A stretch of DNA of 64,000 bases from Dioscorea cayenensis subsp. rotundata (taxonomy: Eukaryota > Streptophyta > Magnoliopsida > Dioscoreales > Dioscoreaceae): NCBI RefSeq assembly GCF_009730915.1, contig NC_052479.1, positions 5,208,001 to 5,272,000 of the forward strand, written 5' to 3'. The notes beneath the pieces were generated by a model. That model made no database searches. It was not told the origin of the DNA and was given only the letters and a program-made list of their open reading frames with translations. Below are positions 1-12,545 of the stretch, piece by piece (position 1 is the first letter of the stretch; every line of letters begins with the position of its first letter). The position numbers and the translations under genes are program-made.

Positions 1-468
1 NNNNNNNNNNNNNNNNNNNNNNNNNNNNNNNNNNNNNNNNNNNNNNNNNNNNNNNNNNNNNNNNNNNNNNNNNNNNNNNNNNNNNNNNNNNNNNNNNNNN
101 NNNNNNNNNNNNNNNNNNNNNNNNNNNNNNNNNNNNNNNNNNNNNNNNNNNNNNNNNNNNNNNNNNNNNNNNNNNNNNNNNNNNNNNNNNNNNNNNNNNN
201 NNNNNNNNNNNNNNNNNNNNNNNNNNNNNNNNNNNNNNNNNNNNNNNNNNNNNNNNNNNNNNNNNNNNNNNNNNNNNNNNNNNNNNNNNNNNNNNNNNNN
301 NNNNNNNNNNNNNNNNNNNNNNNNNNNNNNNNNNNNNNNNNNNNNNNNNNNNNNNNNNNNNNNNNNNNNNNNNNNNNNNNNNNNNNNNNNNNNNNNNNNN
401 NNNNNNNNNNNNNNNNNNNNNNNNNNNNNNNNNNNNNNNNNNNNNNNNNNNNNNNNNNNNNNNNNNNN
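1..468. other. Assembly gap (Ns)
   Basis: All bases are N. The gap hides the left terminus of the hAT element that follows, so that element's left inverted repeat and target duplication cannot be checked. Confidence 0.99.
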
Positions 469-1388
469 TTGAACCGGGTGTATGAAGACTCGGTGTTAAC
501 CCGGTGACCCGGACGGTTCAATCGTGAACCGGTTGACTCAGCCGGGTCAACCAGGTCATAAAGTTAAGGAAATTTAGGGCTTTCAAGTTTCAACTCAAGC
601 TTCCCCTGGTTTCTTTGTGAAATTTCAAGTTTCAAGTTTCAACCCTCAAAAGAGTCCAGTCCTCCTCCATGGCTCCATCTAGCAGCCCTCTCTTCAGCCA
701 ACTCCATCAAACTCCTATGATGCTCCGGTGACTCCACCAACCTCGTGCTTGCTCCTGGTAAGAGATTTATAATCTTGTACCATGCTTTGAGAGATTCATC
801 TAGATTATGTTGACAGTTTTGAGAGATTTTTTGAATGATAGGTAATCTTGTACCATGCTTTGAAAATCTTCTAATCCTTGTTTTTTTTGTTGTTTTAGAT
901 CTCCTTACTCTTGATACATTCATCCTATCTATTTTACAGAAAAAATACAGAAAAAATTAATCTTTAACTAAAGTGCCAAAAAAAAGAGGCGTTTTGTTAC
1001 TCTAATTTTGCTCACCCGCATTTATAAGATATCATCTTTGTAGGTAAATATTAAACTTTCTTGTGTGATTGCATAGAGATTATAAAGTGGGAATTGTCTT
1101 TTGGTATATTGATTGTTTTTCTATAATTTGGCTTCACCTCACATTTATAAGATATCATCTTTGTAGGTTCTAGAAAAGGGTGAACATCTAAAAAAAGAGG
1201 CTTTTGTTACTCTAATTTTTGCTCACGACTATATGGTAAGTTTTTCATTGTTCATTTTTGTTTTTAAAAATTTATGAGTACATCATGTGCCTAAAAATAT
1301 TTGAGATTACATATTTCATAAACATGTATCACAATAGAGATCACACTATAAATTGACAACATATATTAGTTGATTTTGTTATGTGTAG

Positions 1389-3560
1389 GATCCAGAGGCC
1401 GGCAATACACAATCTTCTAGTTGTTCAAGTGGCAATGTTCGCTTTGAAGATCGATCCCGCTTGGGACCATTTTTAATGTGTCTAATAATGCACAAGGAAA
1501 AAGATTTTTCTCATGCCTTTATTGTGGATCAAAATATCAAGGTGGTGGAATTAATAGAATGAAGTATCACCTAGCTTGCATTCGGGGAAATATTGCGGCT
1601 TGTAAAAAAGTTCCCGATGATGTTCGTAAGCAAATGGCGGGTTTCTTACTTCATCAGGAGAAAGATTCATTTGATGATGCATATGAAGAAGTTGAAGAAG
1701 ATGATGTTCAAGAATTTAATCCTCTAATGAAGTCACAACAAAGGACAACAACAATAGAAAAATCTTTGGGAAAACGGAAGGCCAAGGATTCCATTGAAAA
1801 ATTTATGGTTCCAAGGACAACCCCGGAGTCTCAACAAGGAAGCAAGAGTGCATTTGCGAACAAGAAAGCAATTCAAAAGGCGCATATGGCTTTTGCACGG
1901 TGGTTTTATGATTCATGCATTCCATTTAATGCATTGAAGTCACCTTATTTTCAGGTAGCGCTGGATGCCATTGCTGGGATTGGATCTTGATATAAAGGCC
2001 CATCTTATAATGATATGAGGATTTATTTACTAAAGAATTGTAAAAAGGAATGGCAGTTGCTTGTTGATAACTTTAGAAGAAATTGGGCTAGTTCTGGATG
2101 CACGATTATGGGTGATGGTTGGAGTGATCAAAGGCAAAGAACTTTGATCAATTTTTTGGTGTATTGTCCTAATGGCATATCCTTCATAAAATCTGTTGAT
2201 GCATCGGATATCGTTAAGGATGCCACAAATTTGATGAATTTGTTTTCAGAGATTGTGGAATGGGTTGGGCCTTCAAATGTTGTACATTTGGTGACAAATA
2301 ATGCTAGTAATTATGTTGCCGCAAGTATGTGATTTAAAATATTTAGCTTACTTGCTATTTTATTAGTTATAGATTTTTATATTGTTTACTTAACCATGCT
2401 TCTTTCTAAACTAATTTGATATATTTTGTCATCATCGCAGGAAGACTATTGCATGAAAAATATAATCACATTTATTGGTCTCCTTGTGCCGCACATTGCC
2501 TAAATTTGATTTTGAGAGACATTGGGAAGATGGATCATATGGTTGACCTTGCCTCACGGGCTTCTAAGGTAACCATTTTTATGTACAACCATATTTATTT
2601 GTTGAGTTGGTTAAGAAAAAGGTTGGGTTGGAAAGAAATTGTGCGCCCAGGAGCAACTCGTTTTGCTACCGTTTTTATCACTCTAAAAAGCATTTATGAT
2701 CACAAACATGATTTGCAAGCTTTGGTGACCGACAAATACTATACTTGTCATAGATTGTCCAAATCCGCCATTGGTAAATTGGTTTGTTCTATTATTTTGG
2801 ACAATAAATTTTGGGATGATTTCTTGTTGATGGTGAAAATAGCGGCTCCAATAATAAAGCTACTTCGTGGTTGTGGATGCCGATGAGAAGCCTCTCTTGG
2901 TTATGTTTATGAGGGGACGTTTAGAATTCAGTAAAGGAATCATGTCGATCTTTTAGAGACAAGCAAAGGTTGTATGATCCTTACATCAAAATTGTTGATG
3001 AAAGATGGGATAAGCATTTTTGGCGCAACATACATGTGGCCACCTATTTTCTCAACCCCGCTTTTTTATATGATGAAAGCACATTTGTAGAAACTCCGAG
3101 TAATGCAAGGCCTACTTGACTTGTTAGAGCAAAGAAGCATGTGTAGCAATAGTGAGAAGGCAATGAAGGAGATCAAAAATATATCAAGATCGATTAGGGA
3201 GTTTTTAGTCATGAATCCACTTTTGCTCGGCATCTAAAAAAATATGCAACCAAAGTTAGTTCTACATTCTAAATTGTATTTGATGTTAAATGTTAATTTA
3301 AATTATATCTTGTTATTTACTAATATATTTTAAACTTTTCATACATTTTGTAGATGAATGGTGGAAATTATTTGGACATAGTGCGCCTCACTTGCAAAAA
3401 GTGGCTATTGGACTCCTTAGTCAAACTGCTTCTTCATCAGGATGTGAACGTAATTGGAGTCTCTTTGAGCATTCACACTAAATGAAGGAACAAATTGGAG
3501 CATCAAAGGTTAAATGATCTTGTGTATGTGACTTATAACTTACGTTTACGACAAAGGTAT
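1389..3560 (+). pseudogene. hAT transposase pseudogene (BED finger, DUF659, hATC)
   Basis: The segment following an acceptor at 1388 encodes a degraded BED zinc finger around 1511-1590 (C-x2-C, then H-x4-C). A DUF659 domain follows (about 2015-2324; GDGWSDQRQRTLINF is visible). A canonical intron (2325-2440) is followed by the HCLNLILRDIG block and the RPGATRFAT block. An hATC dimerisation segment lies at about 3357-3480 (SSGCERNWS). Breaks: a frameshift in the T-run near 1470, an in-frame TGA at 1988-1990 just before the conserved YKGPSY, a frame change near 2868, several stops after 3110, and a frame change near 3480. The transposase cannot be made, so any mobility would need help in trans. 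Domain names come from family knowledge; the breaks are read directly. Confidence 0.82.
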
Positions 3561-4319
3561 TAACATTACATGTTCTCATTTATAATTTTTGTTATTTTTT
3601 TAGTTAGATAAATTTATTTCTTATATTTTTAAAATATACATAGACATCAACACAAGAAAAGGAGTTATGATCCCGTTGATTATGATTGTATCGATAAGAC
3701 GATTTTTGGGTAGTGGAAGATGAATGTCCTCCGAACTTGATTATGAAGAAATCATGGACAATAATGTTTATGGAGATGATTCTATTCCTATATTTGATGA
3801 TCATCATGGTCATGGTTAGCAAAAAGTTTTTAATATTAAATGTATAGTTGATAACAAGCTTTTTTTAATAAATGGCTTTTTATTTTTGTTTATTAGATGA
3901 CGTGGATATCCAAGAAGAAGTAAATTTGCAAGATTTTTGGTGATGGTGGTGGTGATGTTGGTGGTCATGCAAGCTTTGATCAAAGATTTGATGGAAAATG
4001 ATGATATTAATTTGAGTTTTGATCCAAGTTCATGGACCTAACTCATGTTAGTTGTGTTTGTCTATTTGAATACTTGGGTAAATCTTTTGATTATGTATTT
4101 GTGACTATTTTTGTTATACTTGGTATGTGCTTGTTTTGACTTTTGAGTGTGGAATTCAACTTTATGTCTTATTGTTGTTAGTTGTATTTGAATACTTTGG
4201 TAATTGTTGTATCTTTGGATTATGTATTTGTGACTATTTTGTTATCTTTGAATTTTGATTGGTATGTCCGTATGTGTTTGTTTTTGTGTGAAAATAAACT
4301 TTAAATCATGTACTTGTTA

Positions 4320-4590
4320 TTTTTTATGATGCTTGTTTTGAGTATGTATTTTTCATTATTTTGTTAGGTTGATGTGTGCATGTTATATTTTGATGATGGT
4401 TGCTATGAGTGTGTATTTTTTATTTTTTTGTTAAGTTGATGTGTGCATGTTATATTTTGATGATGGTTGCTATGAGTGTGTATTTTTTATTTTTTTTGTT
4501 AGGTTGATGTGTGCTTGTTATATTTTGATGATGGTTGCTTTGAGTGTGTATTTTTGATTATTTTATTAGGTTGATGTGTGCTTGTTATGA
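4320..4590. repeat. Four tandem copies of a 67-68 bp repeat
   Basis: The motif GTTGATGTGTGC recurs at 4368, 4435, 4503 and 4570, each followed by TTATATTTTGATGATGGTTGC in the complete copies. Spacing is 67, 68 and 67 bases. It lies in the 3' non-coding part of the hAT element, so it is an internal expansion of the transposon. Confidence 0.9.
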
Positions 4591-4811
4591 GTATAAAATG
4601 AATTTGGATATCAAATATAAGTAGTTGTATATTTTTTATATTATAATTATGGTTTTTAATATTATATTTTGATTATTTTCTAATTATTAATTATTATAAT
4701 ATATATTTTAATATTTTATTATTGACCCCGGTTTGACCCGGTCGAACCCATCAACCCCTGACCCCTAGGCTTGGCCGGGTCGATGCCCGGGCCGGGTCTG
4801 ACAACCTTGCT

Positions 4812-5340
4812 TTGGCTCCCTCGTCTTTACAGCCTCTTCAAATTTCTCTGGCCTCTCCATCTTCACAGGTTCCTTATCAGGAGCGGCGTCAAGATGCGGG
4901 CAACAGTGGCATCAACAATAGTGATCACATCGACATCGAGAGTATGACAATGACAAGCAGCAGTAGTATTAACGGTATGATAACTACAGGCGGCAGCAGC
5001 ATTGACAGCATTGATAGCACGACGATCACAAGCGGCAGCAGCATTGACAGCATGACGACGGCAAGCGGCAACAATATTGACAGCACGATGATGACGGACG
5101 GTAATGTAGAACGACCAGCAGGCAACAACGGCAGGCAGACAGCAAGCGACAGCAAGACGTTTATATATATATATATATATTATTTTATGTAAATATATGA
5201 GAGGAAGACCTTTTTCTTCTGCTTCTCTTCTTTTTTTTCTCTGACTTTTTTTCTTTTTTTCTTTCTTAATTTCCTTTTTTTTTTCTTGGTTCATCTTTTC
5301 TCTTCTTTCTCTCTTTTCTTATTTTTTTTTCTTTTCAATT
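4812..5340. repeat. Degenerate AGC/GAC-rich minisatellite, then pyrimidine tract
   Basis: From about 4940 to 5150 imperfect units built on GGCAGCAGCATTGACAGCA and ACGACGACAAGC repeat with a period near 33-42 bases. All three bases T, A and C-G avoid stops, so long ORFs exist on both strands (126 codons plus, 143 codons minus). Each reads as a low-complexity Ser/Thr/Asp or Ala/Val string. A (TA)n run (5161-5180) and a TTC/TTTC-rich pyrimidine tract (5200-5340) follow. I see no recognisable domain and treat it as repeat, not gene. Confidence 0.6.
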
Positions 5341-6047
5341 CCCCCCCTTTTAAAACCTCTGCCTCCTCTTATCCTAATCCCAACCTCTCATTCTCACCCT
5401 AATCCCAAACCCAAGTGAAATCACAATTAATAGATAGGATCAAATTTTATTTAAATTTGAAATTTGAAAATTCTTTTAATTAACCCAACTTATCCAATTA
5501 ATTTCAAATTTGAAATTTTTTTTAAATTAACCCAATTTGCCTCGGGATATATGTTCAGGTGCCTCGAGATCTGCATTTCTCAAGTTGCCACGAGATCCGT
5601 TCTCAAGCTACATGAAATTTAGGATCGTCTCGGGATGTGTATTTGGGCTATTCTAAGATTTGAAATTGCCTCGACATATGTATTCTCAAGGGCAATCTCG
5701 TAATTTGCATTTTTTCTTAAGATAAGTTCTCAAGGGTGATTTTTTTTTTTGTAATTTGCATTTTGCCTTGAGATATTATCTCAGGGGTGATTTTTTTAAT
5801 ATAATTTGCATTTTGCCTAGAGATATGATCTCAGGGGCAACTTTGTAATTTGCATTTTTTTTTATTTGCCTCGGGATTTGCATTCTAGTCCAAGACAACC
5901 AAATAATTTATTTTAAAGAGAGAATTTAAAATCAATTAAGATTAGGACATTTAAATTTTAATTCTAAATATATCCATGACTTAAATTTTAATTAACTTAA
6001 GATTTGGATTCTATTGGGACATATGTTACATTATTTATATATAAACA
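5341..6047. repeat. Degenerate tandem repeat around CTCGGGAT / TAATTTGCATTT
   Basis: Between about 5537 and 5885 short modules alternate: GCCTCGGGAT or GCCTTGAGAT-like, then ATCTCAGGGG or TTCTCAAGGG, then GTAATTTGCATTTT. The best-preserved copies lie at 5750-5870 with a period near 57-60 bases; earlier copies are more diverged. The rest is AT-rich and featureless. It may be remains of a retroelement leader or LTR that lay 5' of the Copia fragment, but nothing proves that. Confidence 0.55.
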
Positions 6048-6612
6048 GTTGTCAATCAACTAAAGAGAAATGATGAGAAGATTGTGGATACTTGAGTTAT
6101 AGAGAAAATTCTACGCTCGTTAGATACCAAATTCGATTACATAGTGGTTGCTATTGAAAAATCCAAAGGTGTGGAGTCTATGTCCATTGATGAACTCATA
6201 GGTTCTTTACAAGCTCATGAGCAAAGGTTCACTAAGAAGAAAGAAGAAACTTTGGAGCAAGTGCTCCAATCCAAGCTATCTTTGAAGGAAGAAAGCAAGG
6301 ATTTTAAAGGAGGTCAAAGCCAAAGCCGAGGTAGACGAGGTTATGGTCGAGGTCGTGCTCGTGCTCATAGTTTTGGACGTGGACAAGGATGAGGAGTTCT
6401 CACACACAAAGATGAAGATGACTGCCAAAGTTCAAGGGGGCAAGGAAGATGAGCATATATAAGAGGAAGAGGAAGATGAAGACATAGCAAGCATAATATT
6501 CAATGCTATACATGTAAAGAAGTTTGGCCATTATTCTTCGGATTGTTGGTATAATGAGAATAACAAAGTTGATGTGAAGGCTAATCTGGTTGAAAAGGAT
6601 GAAGATGGTGTT
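6048..6612 (+). pseudogene. Copia gag remnant (C-terminal part with zinc knuckle)
   Basis: The reading frame shows the gag region containing [16 protein letters not shown] (from about 6184), followed by a basic Gly/Arg-rich stretch and a CCHC zinc knuckle near 6505-6555. An in-frame TGA interrupts the start (6091-6093) and another lies at 6390-6392. The knuckle is split by a frame change right after its first C-x2-C, so its His and last Cys are in a different frame. A TAA (6613-6615) separates it from pol. In the family this protein coats genomic RNA; this copy cannot. Confidence 0.75.
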
Positions 6613-6615
6613 TAA

Positions 6616-9600
6616 TTGCTAGCATACAAAGGAGAAGAAAGCAAGCAAGAAGCTTGGTATCTTAATATGGGGGCAAGTGATCACATGTATGGAAGAAGAG
6701 ACATGATCTTTGAGCTTGATGAATCAATGGATGGGCAAGTTACTTTTGGTGACTCTTCAAAGATCTTGATCAAAGGCAAAGGTAAAATCTTGATAAGGTT
6801 GAAAAATGGACAACATCAATTCATCTCAAATGTCTACTATGTTCCGGACATGAAGACTAACATCTTGAGCTTGGGACAAATTTTGGAAAAAGGCTATGAT
6901 ATACACATGAAAGATCGTAGTCTCTTCCTAAGAAATGAGAGAAATGTTCTCATAACAAAGGTTGAAATGTCAAAGAATAGAATGTTCATATTGAACATAA
7001 AAAGTGAAGTGGCTAAGTGCTTGAATGCATGTATGAAGGATACTTCATGGCTATGGCATCTTCGGTATGGTTATCTAAACTTTGATGGTCTCAAGTTATT
7101 ATCAAGCAAAGAGATGGTGAGAGGCTTGCCATTCATCAATCATCCGGAGCAACTTTGTGAAAGTTGTGTTCTTGGGAAGCAATCTAGAAGGAGTTTTTCA
7201 AAGGAAGCATCTTATCGATCAAGGAAGCCACTACAACTTATTCATGCCGATGTTTGTGGGCTAATCACTCCTACCTCATTTGGTAAGAACCGATATTTTG
7301 TCACTTTTATTGATGATTTTAGTAGGAAGACATGGGTTTACTTCTTGAAGGAGAAGTCTGAAGTTTTTATGGTTTTCAAGAAGTTCAAAGCTTACATCGA
7401 GAAGCAAAGTGGTCTCCCAATCAGAGCTTTGCATTCCGATCGTGGTGGAGAGTTTACTTCCAAGGCTTTTGAAGTTTTTTGTGAAGAATATGGAGTACAA
7501 CGCAATCTTACAGCTCCATATTCTCCTCAACAAAATGGAGTTTTTGAGAGAAACAATCGAACCATATTAGACATGGTTCGAAGTATGTTGAAGAGTAAGA
7601 ACTTGCCAAAGGAGTTTTGGGCGGAAGCGGTTGATTGTGCTGTCTACTTGCTTAATAGATGCCCCACAAGAAGTCTAGAGCGCAAGATTCCTCAAGAGGC
7701 ATGGAGTGGAATGAAGCCAAATATCTCTCACTTGAAGGTGTTCGGGAGCATTGCTTATGCACATGTACCGGAGCAAAGAAGAACCAAGTTTGATGATAGA
7801 AGCATAAAGTACATTTTCATTGGCTATGATTCAAGAGCAAAAGCATACAAATTGTTTGATCCACTTTCAAAGAAGATCCATGTTAGTAGAGATGTATATT
7901 TTAAAGAAGAAGATTCATGGAATTGGGGAATACATGTAGAAGATGTTCAAGAAGATCAAGAGAAGGTGATTCATGATTTCTCACCACCACCATCACCACC
8001 TTCTCATGTTGGTTCACCGGCATCATCATCCTTAGAAGATGGCCCAAGAACAAAAAAGACAAGAAGCCTCCAAGAGCTTTATGAGGTAACAAATGATTTA
8101 ACATTGTTTTGTCTTTTTGCCGATTGTGAGTCAATAGAGTTTGAAGATGCTTATCAAGAAAAGAAATGGAGAGCCGCTATGGGTGAAGAGATTCAATCAG
8201 TAGAAAAGTATAAGACTTGGGAACTTGTCTCTCTTCCTAAAGGGCATGAAGCCATTGGAGTTAAATGGGTCTACAAGACTAAAAAGAATGCAAAAGGTGA
8301 GATGGACCAATACAAAGCAAGAATGGTGGCAAAGGGATACAAGCAACATGTCGGCATAGATTATGATAAGGTATTTGCTCCCGTTGCTCGAATGGAGACT
8401 ATTAGATTGCTTGTTTCTTTGGCGGCTCAAAATTGTTGGAAAATATTCCAAATGGATGTGAAATCGGCATTTTTGAATGGCTATCTTGACGAAGAGGTAT
8501 ATGTTGAACAACCCATGGGTTATGTGAATAAGAATCATGGGGAGAAAGTTTTGAAGCTAAAGAAGGCACTTTATGGCTTGAAGCAAGCACCTCGGGCTTG
8601 GAATAGTAGGATTAATGTTTTTTTCAGAGAAAATGGCTATGTTCAATGCCCACACGAGCATTCTCTCTATATGAAGGTGAATAGCAATAGAGATGTATTG
8701 CTAATTTGTTTGTATGTCAATGATTTGATCTTCACCGGAAATAACTCTCACATGATCAAGGAGTTCAAGAAAGCAATGGCTCAAGAGTTTGAGATGATGG
8801 ATATTGGGCTCATGTCTTTTTTCCTTGGTATTGAAGTGAAGCAAAATAATGAAGGCATGTTCATATCACAAGAAGCATATGCAAAGGAGATTCTCAAGAG
8901 GTTCAATATGAACAATTGCAAGCTGGTAAGTACACAGATTGAATGTGGTGTGAAGCTCTCCAAGATTGGTGAAGGTCAAGTTATTGATGCTACTCTATTT
9001 AACAGCATGGCGGAAAGCTTGCGCTATTTAACTTGTACAAGACCCAATATTCTCTATAGTGTTGGGTTGGTGAGCCGCTACATGGAGGAACCAAAGTTAT
9101 CTCATTTGCAAGCTGCTAAGAGGATTTTTTGCTATATTCAAGGTACTATTAGTCATGGTTTATTCTATTCATCTTCTCAAAGTTCCCATCTGGTTGGTTT
9201 TTCAGATAGTGATTGGGGTGGAGATTTGGATGATAGAAAAAGCAACACTGGATTTGTTTTCTTTATGGGAAACACGGTTTTTACTTGGTTTTCAAAGAAG
9301 TAACCAATTGTTACATTGTCTACTTGTGAAGCGGAGTATGTGGCGGCATCTTCATGTGTTTGTCATGCTATTTGGCTTAAAGAGTTACTCAAGAAGATTC
9401 ACCTTCATCATGATGAAGTTATCAAGATTTGTGTTGACAACAAATCGGCAATTGCATTAGCAAAGAATCCTATGCATCATGAGAGGAGTAAGCATATTGA
9501 TACTCGATTCCATTTTATTCGGGATCATGTGAAGAAGAAGGAGATTGAATTAACTTATGTGAAGTCAAATGATCAAGTTGCCGTATCTTCACCAAGCTAC

Positions 9601-9655
9601 TCAAGGTTGATCTCTTCAACAAGTTAAAAATGTTACTTGGTATGGTAGATGGAAG
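6616..9655 (+). pseudogene. Copia pol remnant: protease, integrase, RT, RNase H
   Basis: The frame stays open for 895 codons. Protease starts at about codon 14, but its D-T/S-G active site reads N-M-G (Asn codon at 6664). In the GAG-pre-integrase zinc region the second His is Tyr (RYGYLNF). The integrase core keeps its D, D and E (around HADVCG, HSDRGGEF and NGVFERN). In RT the YVDD box is YVND (Asn codon 8719-8721), so a catalytic Asp is lost. RNase H is cut by TAA at 9301-9303, at a position normally Gln. The frame resumes to about 9585, where another frameshift alters the C-terminus before the polypurine tract. The long open frame beside two active-site losses suggests fairly recent decay. 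Confidence 0.92.
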
Positions 9656-9676
9656 TAAACTAAGTTTAAGGGGGAA

Positions 9677-10008
9677 TGTTGGAAAATAAATTTAGTTTTG
9701 GAATATAAAATATATATTATAATTATTATGAGTTTTGGAATACGAAAAGGTAGTGGGCTAGTGATGGGTAAGTTATTGGTCTCGGTAATGAGCATTATAA
9801 ATGCTCTTTGAAAGTCTTTCCTATGTTTAATTAATGTATTAAAGTGTGTCTTGTAACAAGGAAAAAAGTATGATATAATGAAAAAGAAGAAAGAAAGTGA
9901 TGAGGTTCTATTATCTTTATCATCTTCTTCTTCTCTATATTCCTATATGTGTGAGAGAAAATAGATGATCCACCACAAAACTATTATCTCTTGGTAAGTT
10001 TGACAACA
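9677..10008 (+). repeat. 3' LTR of the Copia element
   Basis: The LTR begins with TGTTGG directly after the polypurine tract and most plausibly ends at CAACA (10004-10008), giving a TGTTG...CAACA terminal inverted pair and a length of 332 bases. A TATA-like ATTATAAAT lies at about 9793-9801 inside the palindrome GAGCATTATAAATGCTC. The start is well supported; the end is inferred from the inverted terminus, as there is no second LTR to compare. Confidence 0.7.
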
Positions 10009-11689
10009 AGTGATCATTATTGTTCATTTATCAAGAAAAGAGATTATCAATGTTTTATTGATTATAGGGATTCTCAGAGTTTCAAAGAATTTCTATTCAC
10101 ATGTAGAGTGCATTCATTGAAATCTGCATCCATTACTTGAAACACTAATTCTTGATGATTATATTTCTATTATAGGACTCCAATTTAATCAGGAAATACT
10201 AATTCTTGATTGTTGGGTGGTTCCTTTTCAAGAAGTTTGCCAAATAATAACTATAACACACAATCTTGGAAGAGTTCAAATTCAAAATGGATTATATAAT
10301 AAGTAGACAATCAAAACTCAGGAAACAATAACAGGAACACAACATCAAGTTGACAAATAAACATATCCACAAACTCAAAATCATCAAATATAAGATCTCT
10401 ATGGCAAAGAAAACAAACCAAATAAGCTTCGATATTAATCAGTCTTCATCCTCTCTAGTTAAACCTCCATAATAGAAACCAAGTTTGATACAACAAAAGC
10501 TTAGTTTAGGAGAGGGGAAGAGAAGAGGATAAGCTCCTTGAGCTCTAATGGTGAGGAGAAGTAAGGGCAATGAGATCAATGCAAGGGGGAAATGAAACAA
10601 GGATATGAAGCAACCTCGATATAAAAACAACATGTAGAGATAAAAGAGATTGGATTTTAACGACTATATTTTTTTATAAAACAATGTAACGGTTATATTT
10701 TTATTTTTATTTTTTTTAAAAATAAGCAACGGTTTTTTAATTAAATAAGAATAAAACCGCTACTTTATTATAAAATAATACAACTATTTTTTAATATATA
10801 TATATATATACATATAATAATTTTTTTACAAATAGTAACAAGCGTCACCATTTAAAGGTATCAAAATAATAGATATGTATAGAGATGGATTCGTTACAGT
10901 GCTTTACAAACCCCTAATGATTCATTTTCTCGGGTGGATAACACAAGAAGCAAATGAGGGCCTATTATATGATAATTAAGGGCTATCACGTGTCCAAAAT
11001 GATTTATCAAAAACCATAATCCCACTATAGTAAATCATCCATACCATATATTATATATGGCTCATGTACAAAAGTAAATGGACAGTTATTAAGCGGAGCC
11101 GAACAAAGCTATATATGGCTTATATATTCTAAACCCTCCACTGATTTTGAAGAGGTAAAAAATATAATTCCTACCATAAGGGACCCATGCTGGAAACCCA
11201 ATAAATAATACATAAGCCCTAGTGAACAATAGATAAAAAGTACTTTATAATACTTGTGGAAATCCACAGCTCCCATCCACTAATTCTCAAACAACTGATA
11301 AGTCTAAATATATAAAAATAATTGTGATTACATTATTTTTAATGGAGAATTTTAATTTAAGTCTAGTATAGAATATAACAGTTTTAAATTTGATTTTCAA
11401 AATTAATAAACCTTATTCAAAGATTTAGTAATTTTTATTTAAATAATTATTTTTTAATTTGTATTAAAAAAATAATAGTGTACCTTCAAATGTGTTGCTA
11501 TATACATTTTAAAAAAATCATAGATAATTGTCATCTTAAATTAATCGAATTCTTTTATGGTACTCATTTAAAAGTTTGATGCAATACAATACATATTATA
11601 CGTAAGTAAATACATTATTAGATAAGAGCAAAATCATTAAAATATATAGATGATAGGTTATATTATCCGTGAGAGGTTTGAATAGAAAG

Positions 11690-11749
<60 letters not shown>

Positions 11750-12537
11750 ACTAATAAGCGACAACTGCACCCCATTTAAGAGATTGTCAAAGGGATGAGA
11801 CAGGTACAGAGGTGCATGAATTATGGTGGCTTATAAATCTCCAAAGACAATTCCCTTGCCCTGCTAACCTATGAGAGGTGAAACCACTGTTTTTCCCACA
11901 AGGGACCCATACCCAAATCATGAACAGTACATGAACAGCACTTGGCCCAGATGTACAGTGCATAAACAGTATAAGAATAGTACTGGCGGGTGAAGGATTT
12001 GAACCCTTGCCCTCCCCCTTACACCTAAGTGTCTTACAGTTTGGTTATTCAATGGTTGACGTGATATATATTTTTTTGTGCTCCTTGATATATTTTTTTT
12101 TCTTAATAGAATTTGATGATTTTTTTTTTATTTGAAAAACTTTATTGATGAATCTAAAAATATTTCATTGTCATTTTTATTCACAGAGATAGAGAGAGAG
12201 AGATCCATTGCAGTGTAAAATTATATACATAATTTAAGTATTAAGCAAACATGCTGCTTAAAATATAGATATATTCGTTTAAAATTGAATTTAAAAAATA
12301 AGAGAATATGATAAGTTTCATTTTTTTTTTAAAAAATTTGATTTAAACAGGGAGAAACATGTGGCTTTTTACAATCAATAAGGTGAAAGTTGTAGTGATA
12401 CCTAGTTATAGTAAACATACCCACTAGTATTTGGAGATGAGTCCCGCTAAGCCTCAAGTACTTTTTGATAAAAGGAAAAAAATATATTTTTATAAAAAAA
12501 TACAAAAATAATCAATTATGCATTCAAAGTTAGCAAC
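10009..12537. other. Intergenic, no gene recognised; GAT/AT microsatellite
   Basis: This is AT-rich DNA without a convincing coding segment. Contents seen: a (GAT)n run (11691-11720) passing into (AT)n (11719-11747). A B-box-like GGATTTGAACC on the minus sense near 12000 lies close to several ATGAACAGTA-like words (11925-11980), hinting at an old SINE fragment. A 64-codon minus-strand ORF (10439-10633) has no recognisable domain. Confidence 0.6.
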
Positions 12538-12545
12538 GGAAAATC

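Larger units (their letters stand above)
469..4809 (+). mobile_element. Decayed hAT-superfamily DNA transposon, left end in gap
   Basis: The element is bounded on the right by a terminus that reads CAAGGTTGTCAGACCCGG on the minus strand and ends at 4809. This is a typical plant hAT terminal inverted repeat. Both ends carry GC-rich subterminal blocks of ACCCGG/CCGGGT motifs (about 469-550 and 4725-4809), set against an AT-rich interior. In between lies a broken transposase (BED finger, DUF659, hATC). The 3' part holds four copies of a 67-68 bp repeat (4320-4590). The expected 8-bp target duplication on the right would be CTTTGGCT (4810-4817); its left partner is inside the N gap. Confidence 0.8.
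6048..10008 (+). mobile_element. Ty1/Copia LTR retrotransposon, 5'-truncated and inactive
   Basis: The order gag, protease, integrase, reverse transcriptase, RNase H identifies the Copia lineage. The 5' LTR, primer-binding site and first half of gag are missing; homology begins abruptly near 6048. The 3' end is complete, with a polypurine tract (AAGGGGGAA, 9669-9676) and a single LTR (9677-10008). With only one LTR and no left flank, neither age by LTR divergence nor the 5-bp target duplication can be determined. Confidence 0.9.

Noticed and set aside
639..923. 94-codon minus-strand ORF near the gap
   Set aside because: It lies in the non-coding left part of the hAT element, antisense to the transposase, with no domain.
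10439..10633. 64-codon minus-strand ORF
   Set aside because: Hydrophobic low-complexity translation with no homology I recognise; adjacent to the Copia LTR.
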